A stretch of DNA of 64,000 bases from Halorientalis salina (GTDB lineage Archaea > Halobacteriota > Halobacteria > Halobacteriales > Haloarculaceae): contig NZ_SOSC01000003.1 in NCBI RefSeq assembly GCF_005049285.1, positions 355,214 to 419,213 of the forward strand, written 5' to 3'. The first letter of the stretch is position 1; each line of letters starts with the position of its first letter. Positions 42,922 to 51,254 of this stretch are shown here, piece by piece. A program made the position numbers and the translations under genes. The notes beneath the pieces were generated by a model, which was given only the letters and a program-made list of their open reading frames with translations, had not been told where the DNA came from and searched no databases.

Positions 42922-44742
42922 TCAGTCGTCCGAGGGTGCGAGCGACTCACCCTTGCCGTCGGTCGGGGCGGGCGAGGCGTCCATGTCGTCGTCGTCGACG
43001 TAGGGATACCACGTCGTCTTCGTGTTGTGCATGTACGGGTCCTCGTAGTCGGTCTCCTCGGGTTCGACCAGTTCTGCGAGGGTCTCCTCGTCGCGCGCTT
43101 CGACGAACTCCCGGAAGGTCTCTCGCTCGACGGCTTCGCCGTCTCGCCCTTCCTGTCCCTCTGGGACAGGACGCTCCTCGCGCAACTCTTTGAAGCGCTC
43201 GACGAGGTTGGCGATGGCGCCGGGTACCTCGTCGGCCGGGACGCGCATCTCGACCCAGTCGGCGAAGTGGGGGTTCTCGCCGAGGCCGCCGCCCAGTCCG
43301 ATGTCGAGCGCTTCGACCGGGTCGCCGTCCTTGCGCGTCTTCATGCCGCGCAGGGAGACGTCGGCGATCTGGGGCTGGGCACACGAGGCTGTACAGCCCG
43401 AGAGGTGGATGTGAAAGTCCTCGTGGTCCTCGGGCAGGTCGACGTTCGCTTCGAGCCAGCGGGCGTAGCGCACCTGGCGGTTCTTCGTCTCGACGATGGA
43501 GAGCGAACAGAACTCCGTGCCCGTACACGCGATGGAACCGCGCTTGAACGGGCTCGGATTCGGCGAGTACTCGGAGAGCAGCGGCTCGTCGAGGAGTGCG
43601 TCGAGGTTCTCCTCGGGCACGTCCATGATGATGATGTTCTGGCGCTGCGTGAGCCGAACTTCGCCGGAGCCGTACTCGGAGGCGATGTCGGCCAGTTCCA
43701 GCACGTCGTCGGCACCCTGGCGACCCACGAGGACGTTCAGGCCGACGTAGTAGTTGCCGTCGTCCTGCTCGTGGACGCCGACGTGGTCGTCGTGGCCGAC
43801 CTGGCTACCGGAGTTGTAGGTGTACTGGTCGCGCATGTCCTCACCCGCCGTGGGGAGTTCGAAGTCGACGAACTCCGCCTGGAGGACCTCGCGCATCTTT
43901 TCGGGACCCCACTCGTCGACGAGGAACTTGATGCGGGCGTTGAAGCGGTCCTCGCGGTCGCCGTACTCGTTGAACAGCGCACTCATTCCGGCGGCCACGT
44001 CGCTGGCCTGCTCCGGGGGCACCCAGACGTCGATGTCACGGGCGAAGCGGGCCTCCTTCCGCGAGAGGCCGCCGCCGACCCGGACGTTGAAGCCGAGTTC
44101 GCCGTCCTTGCGGGCGGGCTCGAAGGCCAGGTCGTTGATGTCGCCCTGGCCACAGCCCTCGTCACAGCCGGTGACCGAGACCTTCCACTTCCGGGGGAGG
44201 TTGGCGTAGTCGTCGTTGCCCTTGAACTGCTCGTTGAGCTGTTCCGCGATGGGCCAGGCGTCGATGTGTTCGTGTTTGTCCTTGCCGGCGACGGGACAGC
44301 CGACGATGTTCCGCCAGGAGTCGCCACAGGCCTGCTGGGTAGAGAGACCGACAGATTCGAGCTTGTCCCAGATCTCCGGGATGTCTTCGAGCTTGATCCA
44401 GTGGAGCTGAATGGACTGGCGGGTCGTCCAGTCACAGTAGGCGTCGCCGAACTCGGGGTTGTCGGCGGGACCGGTCGCGTACTCCTTTGCGACCTCGCCG
44501 ATGACCTCCAGTTGTCCGGGCTCGATGACGCCGTTGGGCGTCCCGATGCGCATCATGAAATAGGACTCCTGCCCGGAGCGCTGGTGGTACAGGCCCCACC
44601 ACTTGAACCGCTCGAACCACGCGTCGTGCTCGTCTTCGGGGATGGACTCCCATCCCTCCTCGGCGAACTCCAGGAGGTGCTCACGGATCTCCGACCCGTA
44701 CACCTCGTCTTTCCACTTCTCGACTTTACTCGGCATATCCAT
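42922..44742 (-). CDS. Siroheme [4Fe-4S] nitrite/sulfite reductase (ferredoxin type)
   Basis: The product has 606 residues with two tandem ferredoxin-like plus NiR/SiR halves. The siroheme-4Fe4S cysteines are C-x5-C in CTGTEFC and C-x3-C in SGCTASC near residues 435-480; the N-terminal half has the matching but heme-free TGCDEGCGQGD. Such enzymes reduce nitrite to ammonia or sulfite to sulfide with ferredoxin. Which one cannot be told from sequence by eye; no nitrate reductase gene is adjacent. The C-terminal 100 residues are acidic and haloarchaea-specific. A perfect 9-bp palindrome with a TCT loop lies inside the gene at 43151-43171. The start may be either of two ATGs six bases apart. Confidence 0.92.
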   Translation of the reverse strand: MDMPSKVEKWKDEVYGSEIREHLLEFAEEGWESIPEDEHDAWFERFKWWGLYHQRSGQESYFMMRIGTPNGVIEPGQLEVIGEVAKEYATGPADNPEFGDAYCDWTTRQSIQLHWIKLEDIPEIWDKLESVGLSTQQACGDSWRNIVGCPVAGKDKHEHIDAWPIAEQLNEQFKGNDDYANLPRKWKVSVTGCDEGCGQGDINDLAFEPARKDGELGFNVRVGGGLSRKEARFARDIDVWVPPEQASDVAAGMSALFNEYGDREDRFNARIKFLVDEWGPEKMREVLQAEFVDFELPTAGEDMRDQYTYNSGSQVGHDDHVGVHEQDDGNYYVGLNVLVGRQGADDVLELADIASEYGSGEVRLTQRQNIIIMDVPEENLDALLDEPLLSEYSPNPSPFKRGSIACTGTEFCSLSIVETKNRQVRYARWLEANVDLPEDHEDFHIHLSGCTASCAQPQIADVSLRGMKTRKDGDPVEALDIGLGGGLGENPHFADWVEMRVPADEVPGAIANLVERFKELREERPVPEGQEGRDGEAVERETFREFVEARDEETLAELVEPEETDYEDPYMHNTKTTWYPYVDDDDMDASPAPTDGKGESLAPSDD

Positions 44743-44821
44743 CCCCTAGTCCCTCACTCATATACACCCGCGCTCCCCGTCAATCCTCCCCACCTCTGCA
44801 GGATAGGGGATCATGTTGCCG

Positions 44822-45160
44822 CTACTCGGGCGTGGCCAGCCGGGTGCGCTTCCGGGGAACATGAACGCTCTCGGGGACGACGGGATAGAATTCGCCCGTT
44901 TCGGGTTCGATGACGCGGCCGACGGCCAGCCAGTCGGTGACGCCCTCGGTCCCGCACTGAATGCAGCGGCCGGCGAAGCGGGCCTCGACGTCGGGGTGGT
45001 CGACGCCGACTTCGACGACGCCCTCGGCGAGGAAGTCAGCCATTTCGCAGGGACAGAACTCGTGGCGGGCCAGCAGCCACAGGTCACTGACGTTGACCTC
45101 CCGCGAATCGTTGACGCTGATCCAGGCACCGTCGTCGAGTTGGTGAACGTCAGTGGGCAT
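44822..45160 (-). CDS. Cysteine-containing conserved protein upstream of the reductase
   Basis: The product has 112 residues from MPTDVHQLDDGAWIS. Two metal-binding-like pairs, HEFCPCEMADF and GRCIQCGTEG, suggest a zinc or Fe-S site. The body is strand-rich and acidic, with a basic C-terminal end (VPRKRTRLATPE). It lies 79 bases before the nitrite/sulfite reductase on the same strand. A function as an electron or metal partner is possible but unproven. Longer frames upstream are non-coding by composition. Confidence 0.72.
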   Translation of the reverse strand: MPTDVHQLDDGAWISVNDSREVNVSDLWLLARHEFCPCEMADFLAEGVVEVGVDHPDVEARFAGRCIQCGTEGVTDWLAVGRVIEPETGEFYPVVPESVHVPRKRTRLATPE

Positions 45161-45387
45161 TCGTCGTCCATTGGCGGCCGAGACACCTGAGTCGTTCGAC
45201 GGACACAAAACTCGCCGGGGACCGACTGGAGACCCCGAATGGGGAGCAGTACGGACGGAGGCATCGGAACGGCGGCCCGAACCCCACGCGTCAGAGATAA
45301 CCCACAAGCTTTGCTGGTAGTCGGGAGTACGGGAAGGGATTGTGGCCGAGCGCGGCCTTATGATAGTGGGGTGGATATAGAGGAGTG

Positions 45388-45489
45388 ATGAGTGAAAGAG
45401 ACGGCGTGCCGGTCGATATCCGCCGGAAGCGGTCGGCGGGCGGGACGCCGGACCGCTCGAAACCAGACACGGAACTGGGATACCGATGA
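45388..45489 (+). CDS. 33-residue small protein
   Basis: The frame reads MSERDGVPVDIRRKRSAGGT, then a charged tail ending GYR. It is preceded by GGAG five bases before the ATG and its stop overlaps the next start (ATGA). Coupled tiny genes with a good ribosome site argue for translation. Function unknown. A TATA-like CTTATGAT lies about 30 bases upstream. Confidence 0.5.
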   Translation: MSERDGVPVDIRRKRSAGGTPDRSKPDTELGYR

Positions 45490-45647
45490 GTGAGCAAGTA
45501 ACAGATACCACCCACGACGACGCGGAAGTGACGACAGAACACCCCGACGACGAGGAGGCGGTCGACACCGCCCACCTCGACGACATGGACGACGGGTGTG
45601 GCTGTGCCGAGGTGTGGGAACACCTCTCAGAGAACCGAGACGACTGA
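45486..45647 (+). CDS. 53-residue acidic protein with CGC motif
   Basis: The frame begins MSEQVTDTTHDDAEVTTEHP, is highly acidic, and ends DDGCGCAEVWEHLSENRDD. The Cys-Gly-Cys near the C-terminus with preceding His residues could bind metal or a cofactor. It overlaps the 33-residue gene by 4 bases, so the two are coupled. Acidic composition is typical of haloarchaeal proteins, which supports coding despite the length. Confidence 0.65.
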   Translation: MSEQVTDTTHDDAEVTTEHPDDEEAVDTAHLDDMDDGCGCAEVWEHLSENRDD

Positions 45648-45696
45648 GCCGGGGCCGACAGGAATCTTTTAGGTATCGTCACCGTACCAGCCTGCA

Positions 45697-46371
45697 ATGA
45701 GTGATCGGCCGGAGGAGCAGCCACCGACGGACCGAGAGTCGCCGGTCGGGCGACCGGTCATCCGTGGCGATCCGACGCTGACGGGCGAACACGCCGAGCG
45801 CGCCGTCGCGTTCGACCCGGACGACCCTGAGAGCTTAGAACAGGCCGCACAGACCGTCCGAAGGTTCTCCGAGAACACGGCCGGTGCCGACGACAACGTC
45901 TACATGCTGCGGGGCGCGGCCGCCTGTGCCGCCCTGGTCCGCGGTGAAGGGTCGTACAAGGCCGCCGCCGAGCGCGCCGGCGGCGACGCCACCGTCGCGT
46001 TCATCAGGAAGTGGTCGCGCGTCCACGACCTGCCCCGGTCGATCCGCCGGCACGTCGCAATGGGCGAGATCGCGCCGACAGCCGCGAAACACATCGCCCG
46101 CGTCGGCGGGGAGGCCCGCCTGTTGCTCGCGTGGGCCGTCATCGACGACGACATGACCGTCCGGCAGGTCCGGTCGGTCGCCAGCGCCGTCAACGACGGT
46201 GCCGACATCGAGCGCGCGCTCGCTGCCGAGGGCATCACGCTCGGCGAGATGACGCTCGAACTCGACCGGCGCGCCTACTGCGAACTCCGGCGACAGGCCG
46301 CACTGGACGGCCGAGACCCCGGCGAGATGGTTGCGGAGGCGCTGAACGAGTATCTCGACGACCGCGAGTGA
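45697..46371 (+). CDS. Conserved haloarchaeal helix-turn-helix-like protein
   Basis: The product has 224 residues. Helical repeats around residues 75-160 (GSYKAAAERAGGDATVAFIR, MGEIAPTAAKHIARVGGEAR, TVRQVRSVASAVNDG) resemble the ParB/KorB-type HTH. A ribbon-like C-terminus ends EMVAEALNEYLDDRE. I recall it as a haloarchaeal DUF (DUF7119-like, unverified). DNA binding is plausible. A TATA box TTTTAGGT lies 23-30 bases before the ATG. There is no operon partner except the permease 54 bases downstream. Confidence 0.78.
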   Translation: MSDRPEEQPPTDRESPVGRPVIRGDPTLTGEHAERAVAFDPDDPESLEQAAQTVRRFSENTAGADDNVYMLRGAAACAALVRGEGSYKAAAERAGGDATVAFIRKWSRVHDLPRSIRRHVAMGEIAPTAAKHIARVGGEARLLLAWAVIDDDMTVRQVRSVASAVNDGADIERALAAEGITLGEMTLELDRRAYCELRRQAALDGRDPGEMVAEALNEYLDDRE

Positions 46372-46425
46372 CCAGCGCGGGAGAGAGCCGTCAAACCTAT
46401 TTCTCTCAGACGTTCAGATTGGCCC

Positions 46426-47634
46426 GTGAGCGGACTGCTGCTCGTCGCTGGCGTCCTCATCGCCTGTTTCGTCGCCTACAACGTGGGCGGTGCGACGACC
46501 GGCCCGGCGTTCGGCCCCGCGGTCGGTGCCGACGCCGTCTCGAAGCCGGTCGCGGCCGCGCTCATGAGCGTGTGTTTCGCCCTCGGTGCCTGGACGCTCG
46601 GTCGTCGTGTCGTGGACACGCTGGGGCGAGACCTCGTCCACGATCCCGGGCTGTTCACGCTGCCGGTGAGCATCGTCGTCCTCTTTTTCATCGGCGGCGC
46701 GCTGCTGGTCGGCAACCTCTCGGGCGCGCCGTCCTCGACGTCGATGACGGCCGTCGGCGCCATCGCGGGGCTGGGGGTTGCCAGCGGCGAGCTGGCCTGG
46801 GCGGTCGTCGGCGAGATCGTCGCCTGGTGGTTCGTCTCCCCCGTTCTCGGCTTCTGGACCGCCGTGATGATCGGCCGATACGCCTACCCCTACATCGACC
46901 GCGTCATCGCCATCGACCAGACGGACGGACCGTTGCTGTCCCTCGAGGGGACGGGGGCAGTCCCCAGGCCGGCGCTCGGTCCGAACACGACGCGACGGGA
47001 ACTCGCCGGGACCGTCGTTGTAGTCGGCATCGGCTGTCTCATGGCCTTTAGTTCGGGAGCGAGCAACATCGCCAACGCGGTCGCGCCGCTCGTCGGCAGC
47101 GGGGAACTCGCGATGAACACCGGCATCCTCGTCGGCTCCGCGGCCGTCGCGGTCGGTGCGTTCACCATCGCACGGCGGACGATGGACACGCTGGGCAGCG
47201 ACATCACGGACCTCCCGCTGACGGCAGCGATCGTCGTGGCGGTCATCAGTTCGCTCATCGTCATCCTGCTGTCGACCGCCGGGATTCCCGCGAGCTTCGT
47301 CATCATCGCCACGATGTGCATCGTCGGCCTCGGCTGGGGACGGGCGACCAGGGCAGTCACCATCGCCGACGCCGTGCGGGGCCGGGACACGCCGACCCTG
47401 TCCGTCGACGCGCTGGGACACGGGGAGGAGAACCCGACCGTCGGCGACCCGACGATCGACGACAGCAGCGACGCCCACCAGCCGATCGGCGAGCGGGGCG
47501 TCGACGAGGCACGGGACGCGACCGATCTGTTCGACCCGGACGCGGCCGCCCGGGTGGTGTTCATGCAAAACGTCGTGCCGGCCCTGGCGACCGGCTGTTC
47601 GTTCCTGACCTTCGAGTTCCTGCTGGCAGTGTGA
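46426..47634 (+). CDS. PiT-family inorganic anion (phosphate) permease
   Basis: The product has 402 residues from a GTG, with ten or so membrane helices. The PiT duplicated signature appears as AYNVGGATTGPAFGPAVGAD near the N-terminus and GASNIANAVAPLVGSGELA in the second half. A hydrophilic, acidic loop of about 70 residues (HGEENPTVGDPTIDDSSDAH region) precedes the last helix. It probably transports phosphate with Na+ or H+. The first signature is degenerate relative to the usual GANDVANA, so another anion is possible. Confidence 0.87.
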   Translation: MSGLLLVAGVLIACFVAYNVGGATTGPAFGPAVGADAVSKPVAAALMSVCFALGAWTLGRRVVDTLGRDLVHDPGLFTLPVSIVVLFFIGGALLVGNLSGAPSSTSMTAVGAIAGLGVASGELAWAVVGEIVAWWFVSPVLGFWTAVMIGRYAYPYIDRVIAIDQTDGPLLSLEGTGAVPRPALGPNTTRRELAGTVVVVGIGCLMAFSSGASNIANAVAPLVGSGELAMNTGILVGSAAVAVGAFTIARRTMDTLGSDITDLPLTAAIVVAVISSLIVILLSTAGIPASFVIIATMCIVGLGWGRATRAVTIADAVRGRDTPTLSVDALGHGEENPTVGDPTIDDSSDAHQPIGERGVDEARDATDLFDPDAAARVVFMQNVVPALATGCSFLTFEFLLAV

Positions 47635-47685
47635 GCGGGGACGCCAACCGAGCGCCTTTGTGTCTCAGCCACCAATTCCGAGTCG

Positions 47686-48207
47686 ATGATGCAGTTCAGT
47701 GGCCGACAGACCCAGTTCTATATCGACGTCGTCTACGGACTGGTGTTCACCGTCGGGTTCGGGTACCTCCTGTTCGTCGGGATGGACCCGCGAATCGTCG
47801 CCTTCGAGGGCGGGCTCGTCCTGGGATACTTCCTCCGGGTCTGGGAGAACATGACCGTCTACGAGCGCGTCCTCCAAGACGAGGTCGCCGCCGAGGCGGA
47901 AGACGCCGTCGCCGAAGAGGTCCAACAGCGAGTCCCGGCCGAAGCGGAGGCGCAGGTCGAAGCGGAAGTCGAAGACCAGGTACAAGAGGAGGTCGAATCC
48001 GAGGTGACGGACAGAATGCAGGGCGAGGTCGAAGACCAGGTGCAGGCGGAAGTCGAGGACCGGGTTCCCGGCGAGGTCGCGAACGAACTGGTCGCGCAGG
48101 TGAGCGAGATCGACGCGGACCTGGCCGCGGAGTTAGAAGCGCACCTCGAAGAGACCGGTGGACCCGAGGAGGAAGTCCGTCGTGGCAGCGGTGGACAGCA
48201 ATCGTAA
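47686..48207 (+). CDS. Membrane-anchored acidic coiled-coil protein
   Basis: The product has 173 residues. Two short N-terminal hydrophobic segments (DVVYGLVFTVGFGYLLFVG and VAFEGGLVLGYFLRVW) precede a tail. The tail is composed of repeated EVE/VED/VQAE units (EAEAQVEAEVEDQVQEEVES, EVEDQVQAEVEDR), a highly acidic amphipathic helix. Function unknown. It ends 34 bases before tRNA-Lys. Confidence 0.75.
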   Translation: MMQFSGRQTQFYIDVVYGLVFTVGFGYLLFVGMDPRIVAFEGGLVLGYFLRVWENMTVYERVLQDEVAAEAEDAVAEEVQQRVPAEAEAQVEAEVEDQVQEEVESEVTDRMQGEVEDQVQAEVEDRVPGEVANELVAQVSEIDADLAAELEAHLEETGGPEEEVRRGSGGQQS

Positions 48208-48241
48208 CTGTTTACCCTTCCACTCACGCACACTCTGATGA

Positions 48242-48353
48242 GGGCCGGTAGCTCAGTTAGGGAGAGCGTCTGGCTTTTAACGTGGCTGCGCGTTCGATTC
48301 GCGCGGTTGCGGGAGTGACCAGACGGTCGGGGGTTCAACTCCCTCCCGGCCCG
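48242..48353 (+). tRNA. tRNA-Lys(UUU) with an intron
   Basis: The acceptor stem GGGCCGG/CCGGCCC, D-arm, T-arm (TTCAACT loop) and discriminator G are all present. The anticodon loop is CTTTTA-A after removal of a 38-base intron (48280-48317) between positions 37 and 38. Mature length is 74 bases without CCA. The intron can fold with the anticodon stem (TCTGG/CCAGA) into a bulge-helix-bulge-like form. Confidence 0.92.
48280..48317 (+). other. tRNA-Lys intron
   Basis: This is a 38-base canonical-position intron with an internal GCGCG/CGCGC hairpin (loop TTCGATT). It would be removed by the tRNA splicing endonuclease acting on a bulge-helix-bulge. Exact ends are ambiguous by one base because an A stands at each junction. 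Confidence 0.85.
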
Positions 48354-49161
48354 TTATTGTTGTCATGGGATATATTGTGGGGTATAATTGCAAAATTGGA
48401 GAAGATTCTTGTTGAAGTAAAGTATTCCAAACACTATTCTTGCACTATCCAGGGCTAAAAGAAGCCAACATAGAAATTGGCCAAGAAGATAGATTGTGAA
48501 GGCGATATTGACACCATTTCATTTCATATATCACTAATTGTAAATAGTTTTGAGGCTTCATTATTACATATAACACAGATATTTTCAATATAAGCAACAT
48601 GGGAATTATTCGGTGGGCTATCAAAGTAGAGGGTGTGGAAAACCCAGCTCATCCCAAGAGAAGGGGTCAACAAAGCGAAGCTGCTGTCATCTATGAATTA
48701 GTTCGTCGGGGGATAACCGTGCTCGAACCCTTTGGCGATAATGAACGATATGATATCGTCGTCGAGTATGATTCAAAGTTTTTTCGAGTGCAAATAAAAA
48801 CAGGAAGGGTAGCTAACGGGTGTGTGCGGTTTGAAACTCGGAGTTCTGGAACATTAACACGGAAAATTAAGAAAGAGGGATATGAGGGGCAAGTAGATTT
48901 GTTTGCAGTTCATACGCCAGAGGTCGAGCGGACATTTATTATACCGATCAGTAAAGCACCGAAAACCAGTATGAGTCTTCGAATCGAGAAGGCAGAAAAA
49001 TCATCACCGAATATTAATCGGGCAGAAGAATATAGTCTTAATTCATGGATATCTTCACTCCGGAGTGATAACAAAGAGTCAAAATAGCCAGTTTCTGAAC
49101 TGTGGCGCTATTCAGTCTTTGAACTATTTGTATAATAAGCGACCAGTCCGGGCGTAGTCAG
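48354..49161. other. AT-rich foreign patch directly downstream of tRNA-Lys
   Basis: Composition falls to well under half GC immediately after the tRNA, a typical mark of an integrated-element remnant. It contains the nuclease-like gene and otherwise no gene. I found no copy of the tRNA 3' end downstream, so the far attachment site has been lost or lies outside. 48354-48598 holds the nuclease gene's upstream region with several AT-rich tracts. Confidence 0.6.
48599..49087 (+). CDS. PD-(D/E)XK nuclease-like protein of foreign origin
   Basis: The product has 162 residues. The order E (RRGQQSEAAVIYELVRRG), D (NERYDIVVEYDSK) and Q-x-K (FRVQIKTGR) is the PD-(D/E)XK pattern seen in the group-I-intron-associated endonuclease family. 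Its Lys/Ile/Asn-rich composition and low GC contrast with all neighbours, indicating transfer. It could be a homing-type, resolvase-type or defence nuclease. There is no partner gene nearby. It appears intact. Confidence 0.78.
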   Translation: MGIIRWAIKVEGVENPAHPKRRGQQSEAAVIYELVRRGITVLEPFGDNERYDIVVEYDSKFFRVQIKTGRVANGCVRFETRSSGTLTRKIKKEGYEGQVDLFAVHTPEVERTFIIPISKAPKTSMSLRIEKAEKSSPNINRAEEYSLNSWISSLRSDNKESK

Positions 49162-49394
49162 TCAGCGAGGATAGTAGACCTCGGGTTCGCCGTCTTGACG
49201 GAAGGCTTTGTAGCGATCGCTACAACGTTGACAAACTGGTCGGAGGATTCAGAAGTCGTTCAGTGATGATTTCGGCCAGTGTCGACTCCCAGAACTCCAT
49301 GCCACGGACGATTTCGGATCGGGTTTAGCGCTGACAGATTCTCGTTGACAAAGGCCACGGTGAGGGCGGTATCGTAGTCGCTGACGGTGGCCAT
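49162..49394 (-). pseudogene. Frameshifted remnant of a small conserved protein
   Basis: On the minus strand an ATG opens MATVSDYDTALTVAFVNENL and continues SALNP. After one shift it resumes as EIVRGMEFWESTLAEIITER and LLNPP. After another it ends PVCQRCSDRYKAFRQDGEPE then VYYPR-stop. The three frames join smoothly, so this was one gene of about 80 codons. It has a CxxC motif. The parent family is unknown to me. Confidence 0.6.
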
Positions 49395-49575
49395 ATCAGG
49401 GCATCTTTGCCTTAGGTGAATTGCTTCATTGTCCCACTCAGCATGCGTGATAGGCCTATTCCCGTAGACAAATTATAGGTTTCAGAACTATTCCGAGACG
49501 GACGGCTAGCACCGCAATCGGGTCATGCCCGCTTCGAACCGGACGATTTACAGGTATGAACACAGAGAATCGACC

Positions 49576-49791
49576 ATGGACCAACTAGCGTTTTCGGACA
49601 AACTGGAGGTGCTGGGCCTCCTCGTGGGTGCGTTCCTGGTGCTGGTGGGGCTGGGAACGCTGTCGGGGCTGCCCTGGCAGACAGCAGCGAGTACGATGGC
49701 CGGCGTCACGCAGGTGTTCGGCGCGATCGTCGCGATGGGGCTCGGCGTGGGCCTGGCGTGGCTGACCCGGACGACCGGCAGCGCGGCCTGA
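49576..49791 (+). CDS. Small two-helix membrane protein
   Basis: The product has 71 residues from ATGGACCAAC. Helices lie at about residues 11-33 (LGLLVGAFLVLVGLGTLSGL) and 40-63 (MAGVTQVFGAIVAMGLGVGL). A longer frame upstream is not haloarchaeal in composition. Function unknown. It marks the return of normal GC after the foreign patch. Confidence 0.75.
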   Translation: MDQLAFSDKLEVLGLLVGAFLVLVGLGTLSGLPWQTAASTMAGVTQVFGAIVAMGLGVGLAWLTRTTGSAA

Positions 49792-49946
49792 GCGGACGAT
49801 ATTCTACTGAGCGTGTGACGACGTAGCGACGAGACGACGAGTAGCGACCGGTTCGGGTAGCGCGGGCTGTTTCGGCCGGGCGGCGGCGTCGGGACTGTGT
49901 GAAAAAAGCCGGATTCGCGAATCGCGACGGAGAAGCGCGGCGAACG

Positions 49947-50816
49947 TCAGTCCTTGACCGGGAGGTAGGCGGCCCCGAGCAGGATGATGGCGGCGAGGAA
50001 GCTGACGATGGAGACGCCCCACAGACCGGCCTTGCGCTCGTTGAAGTAGTCCTGCCGTTCGAGCTGATTCTGGTAGCCAGCTACGTCCGTCGTGAGCTGG
50101 AGCGTCTCGTTGTCCGGGAAGTAGGCGACGCGCTGTTGGCCGTCGGCGAGCGTCACGTTACCGCCCTGTTCGAGTTGCACGGGAGTTTCCTTCGACGTGG
50201 TCCAGGCGAGCGTGGCGGCGTCGCCGGTCACGGACTCGACGGTGGCGTCCTGGACGCTCCCGTTGTAGGCGAAGGTGTCGCCTTCGCTGATGGTGTAGGT
50301 CGTCGGGTCGCCGACGTACTCGTCGACGGTCGGCCCGATCGAGCCGTTCGTGTAGACGACGCGTGATTCACCCTGGTAGTCGATCGGTTCGTCCTCGACC
50401 TCGGTGCTGTTGACGAGGACCTGGGTCGCGTTCTGCTGTTCGCGGAGCGTGAACTCCGAGACGTTCGAGGCGTTCTGGATCTGAACGTCCCAGGACGCGC
50501 CCATGTACGGTTCGGACGTCTCGTTCGCCCAGGTCCCGTCGTACGTCGACCCGTTCTCCAGGGTCGTCGTTGCCCTGAACGACTCGTTGACGTAGGTCAG
50601 CACGCCGCTCCCGGTCGATTCGTTCTGTGCCTCGATCTCGGAGACGGTGTAGGTCCGTCCGTCGACGGTGATGTTCTCACCGAGCGCGTAGTTCTCAGCG
50701 TCTTCGAGTGAGATCGTCGGCCGCTGGGCATCGACACCAGTGGTGACGTACGCGTACGACCCCGCCCCGATGACGAGGAAAAGGGCGAAATATAACGCCG
50801 CGGCTCGTCGTTGCAT
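49947..50816 (-). CDS. Exported hypothetical protein anchored at both ends
   Basis: The product has 289 residues. An N-terminal helix (AALYFALFLVIGAGSYAYV) and a C-terminal helix (GVSIVSFLAAIILLGAAYL) bracket a beta-rich extracytoplasmic domain with about ten N-x-S/T sites. Motifs such as DGRTYTVSEIE and EGDTFAYNGSVQD recur. Function unknown. There is no operon partner. Confidence 0.78.
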   Translation of the reverse strand: MQRRAAALYFALFLVIGAGSYAYVTTGVDAQRPTISLEDAENYALGENITVDGRTYTVSEIEAQNESTGSGVLTYVNESFRATTTLENGSTYDGTWANETSEPYMGASWDVQIQNASNVSEFTLREQQNATQVLVNSTEVEDEPIDYQGESRVVYTNGSIGPTVDEYVGDPTTYTISEGDTFAYNGSVQDATVESVTGDAATLAWTTSKETPVQLEQGGNVTLADGQQRVAYFPDNETLQLTTDVAGYQNQLERQDYFNERKAGLWGVSIVSFLAAIILLGAAYLPVKD

Positions 50817-50921
50817 ACTCGGAGCGAGGGCAGCCCGGCCTTTAACCGTTACTTTTTACGAGAGACGGCAGCGCCGACCGCGAGGGGCGGTCTGACCGGT
50901 CGGGAGACCGCCGGAAATCGG

Positions 50922-51173
50922 TCAGAACGCGGCCGACTGGGGGTGTTCGCTGTCCGTCGAGTCGCTTCGACCCCCCGAGCAGGCCGCGAGCGTCGACGCC
51001 AGCGTCCGGACCGCGCGTTTGTGGTCGCCTTTCGGCGCGTAGGCGGCGACCGGCGATACCGACAGCTCGTCGTACGCCGAGAACGCGTCCGCGGGCACGT
51101 CGCCACGGCGCTCGTACTCGACTCGAACCGCCGTGAGCAACTGGTGCAAATGGAGGAGTTCGTCTTTCCGCAT
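50922..51173 (-). CDS. UPF0058-family protein
   Basis: The product has 83 residues from MRKDELLHLHQLLTAVRVEY, the characteristic start of UPF0058. It continues AFSAYDELSVSPVAAYAPKG and DHKRAVRTLASTLAACSGG. It is a small soluble helical protein of unknown role, universal in haloarchaea. The ATG is fixed by the family pattern; longer upstream frame is rejected. A TATA-like GGTTTAGG lies about 35 bases upstream. Confidence 0.88.
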   Translation of the reverse strand: MRKDELLHLHQLLTAVRVEYERRGDVPADAFSAYDELSVSPVAAYAPKGDHKRAVRTLASTLAACSGGRSDSTDSEHPQSAAF

Positions 51174-51254
51174 CGGTATCCCAGCTAGGGGCCCGAACTC
51201 CCTAAACCGCACGACAGGAGTGCTGTCACAGCACACGATCTGTGGGGTCGAACC

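Noticed and set aside
43027..44913. 628-codon plus-strand open frame opposite the siroheme reductase
   Set aside because: Reverse image of a highly acidic gene; the reductase cysteines are on the minus strand.
49792..49946. Repeated GACGACG/TAGCGACGAG pattern
   Set aside because: Imperfect low-complexity runs near a gene end; no consistent unit.
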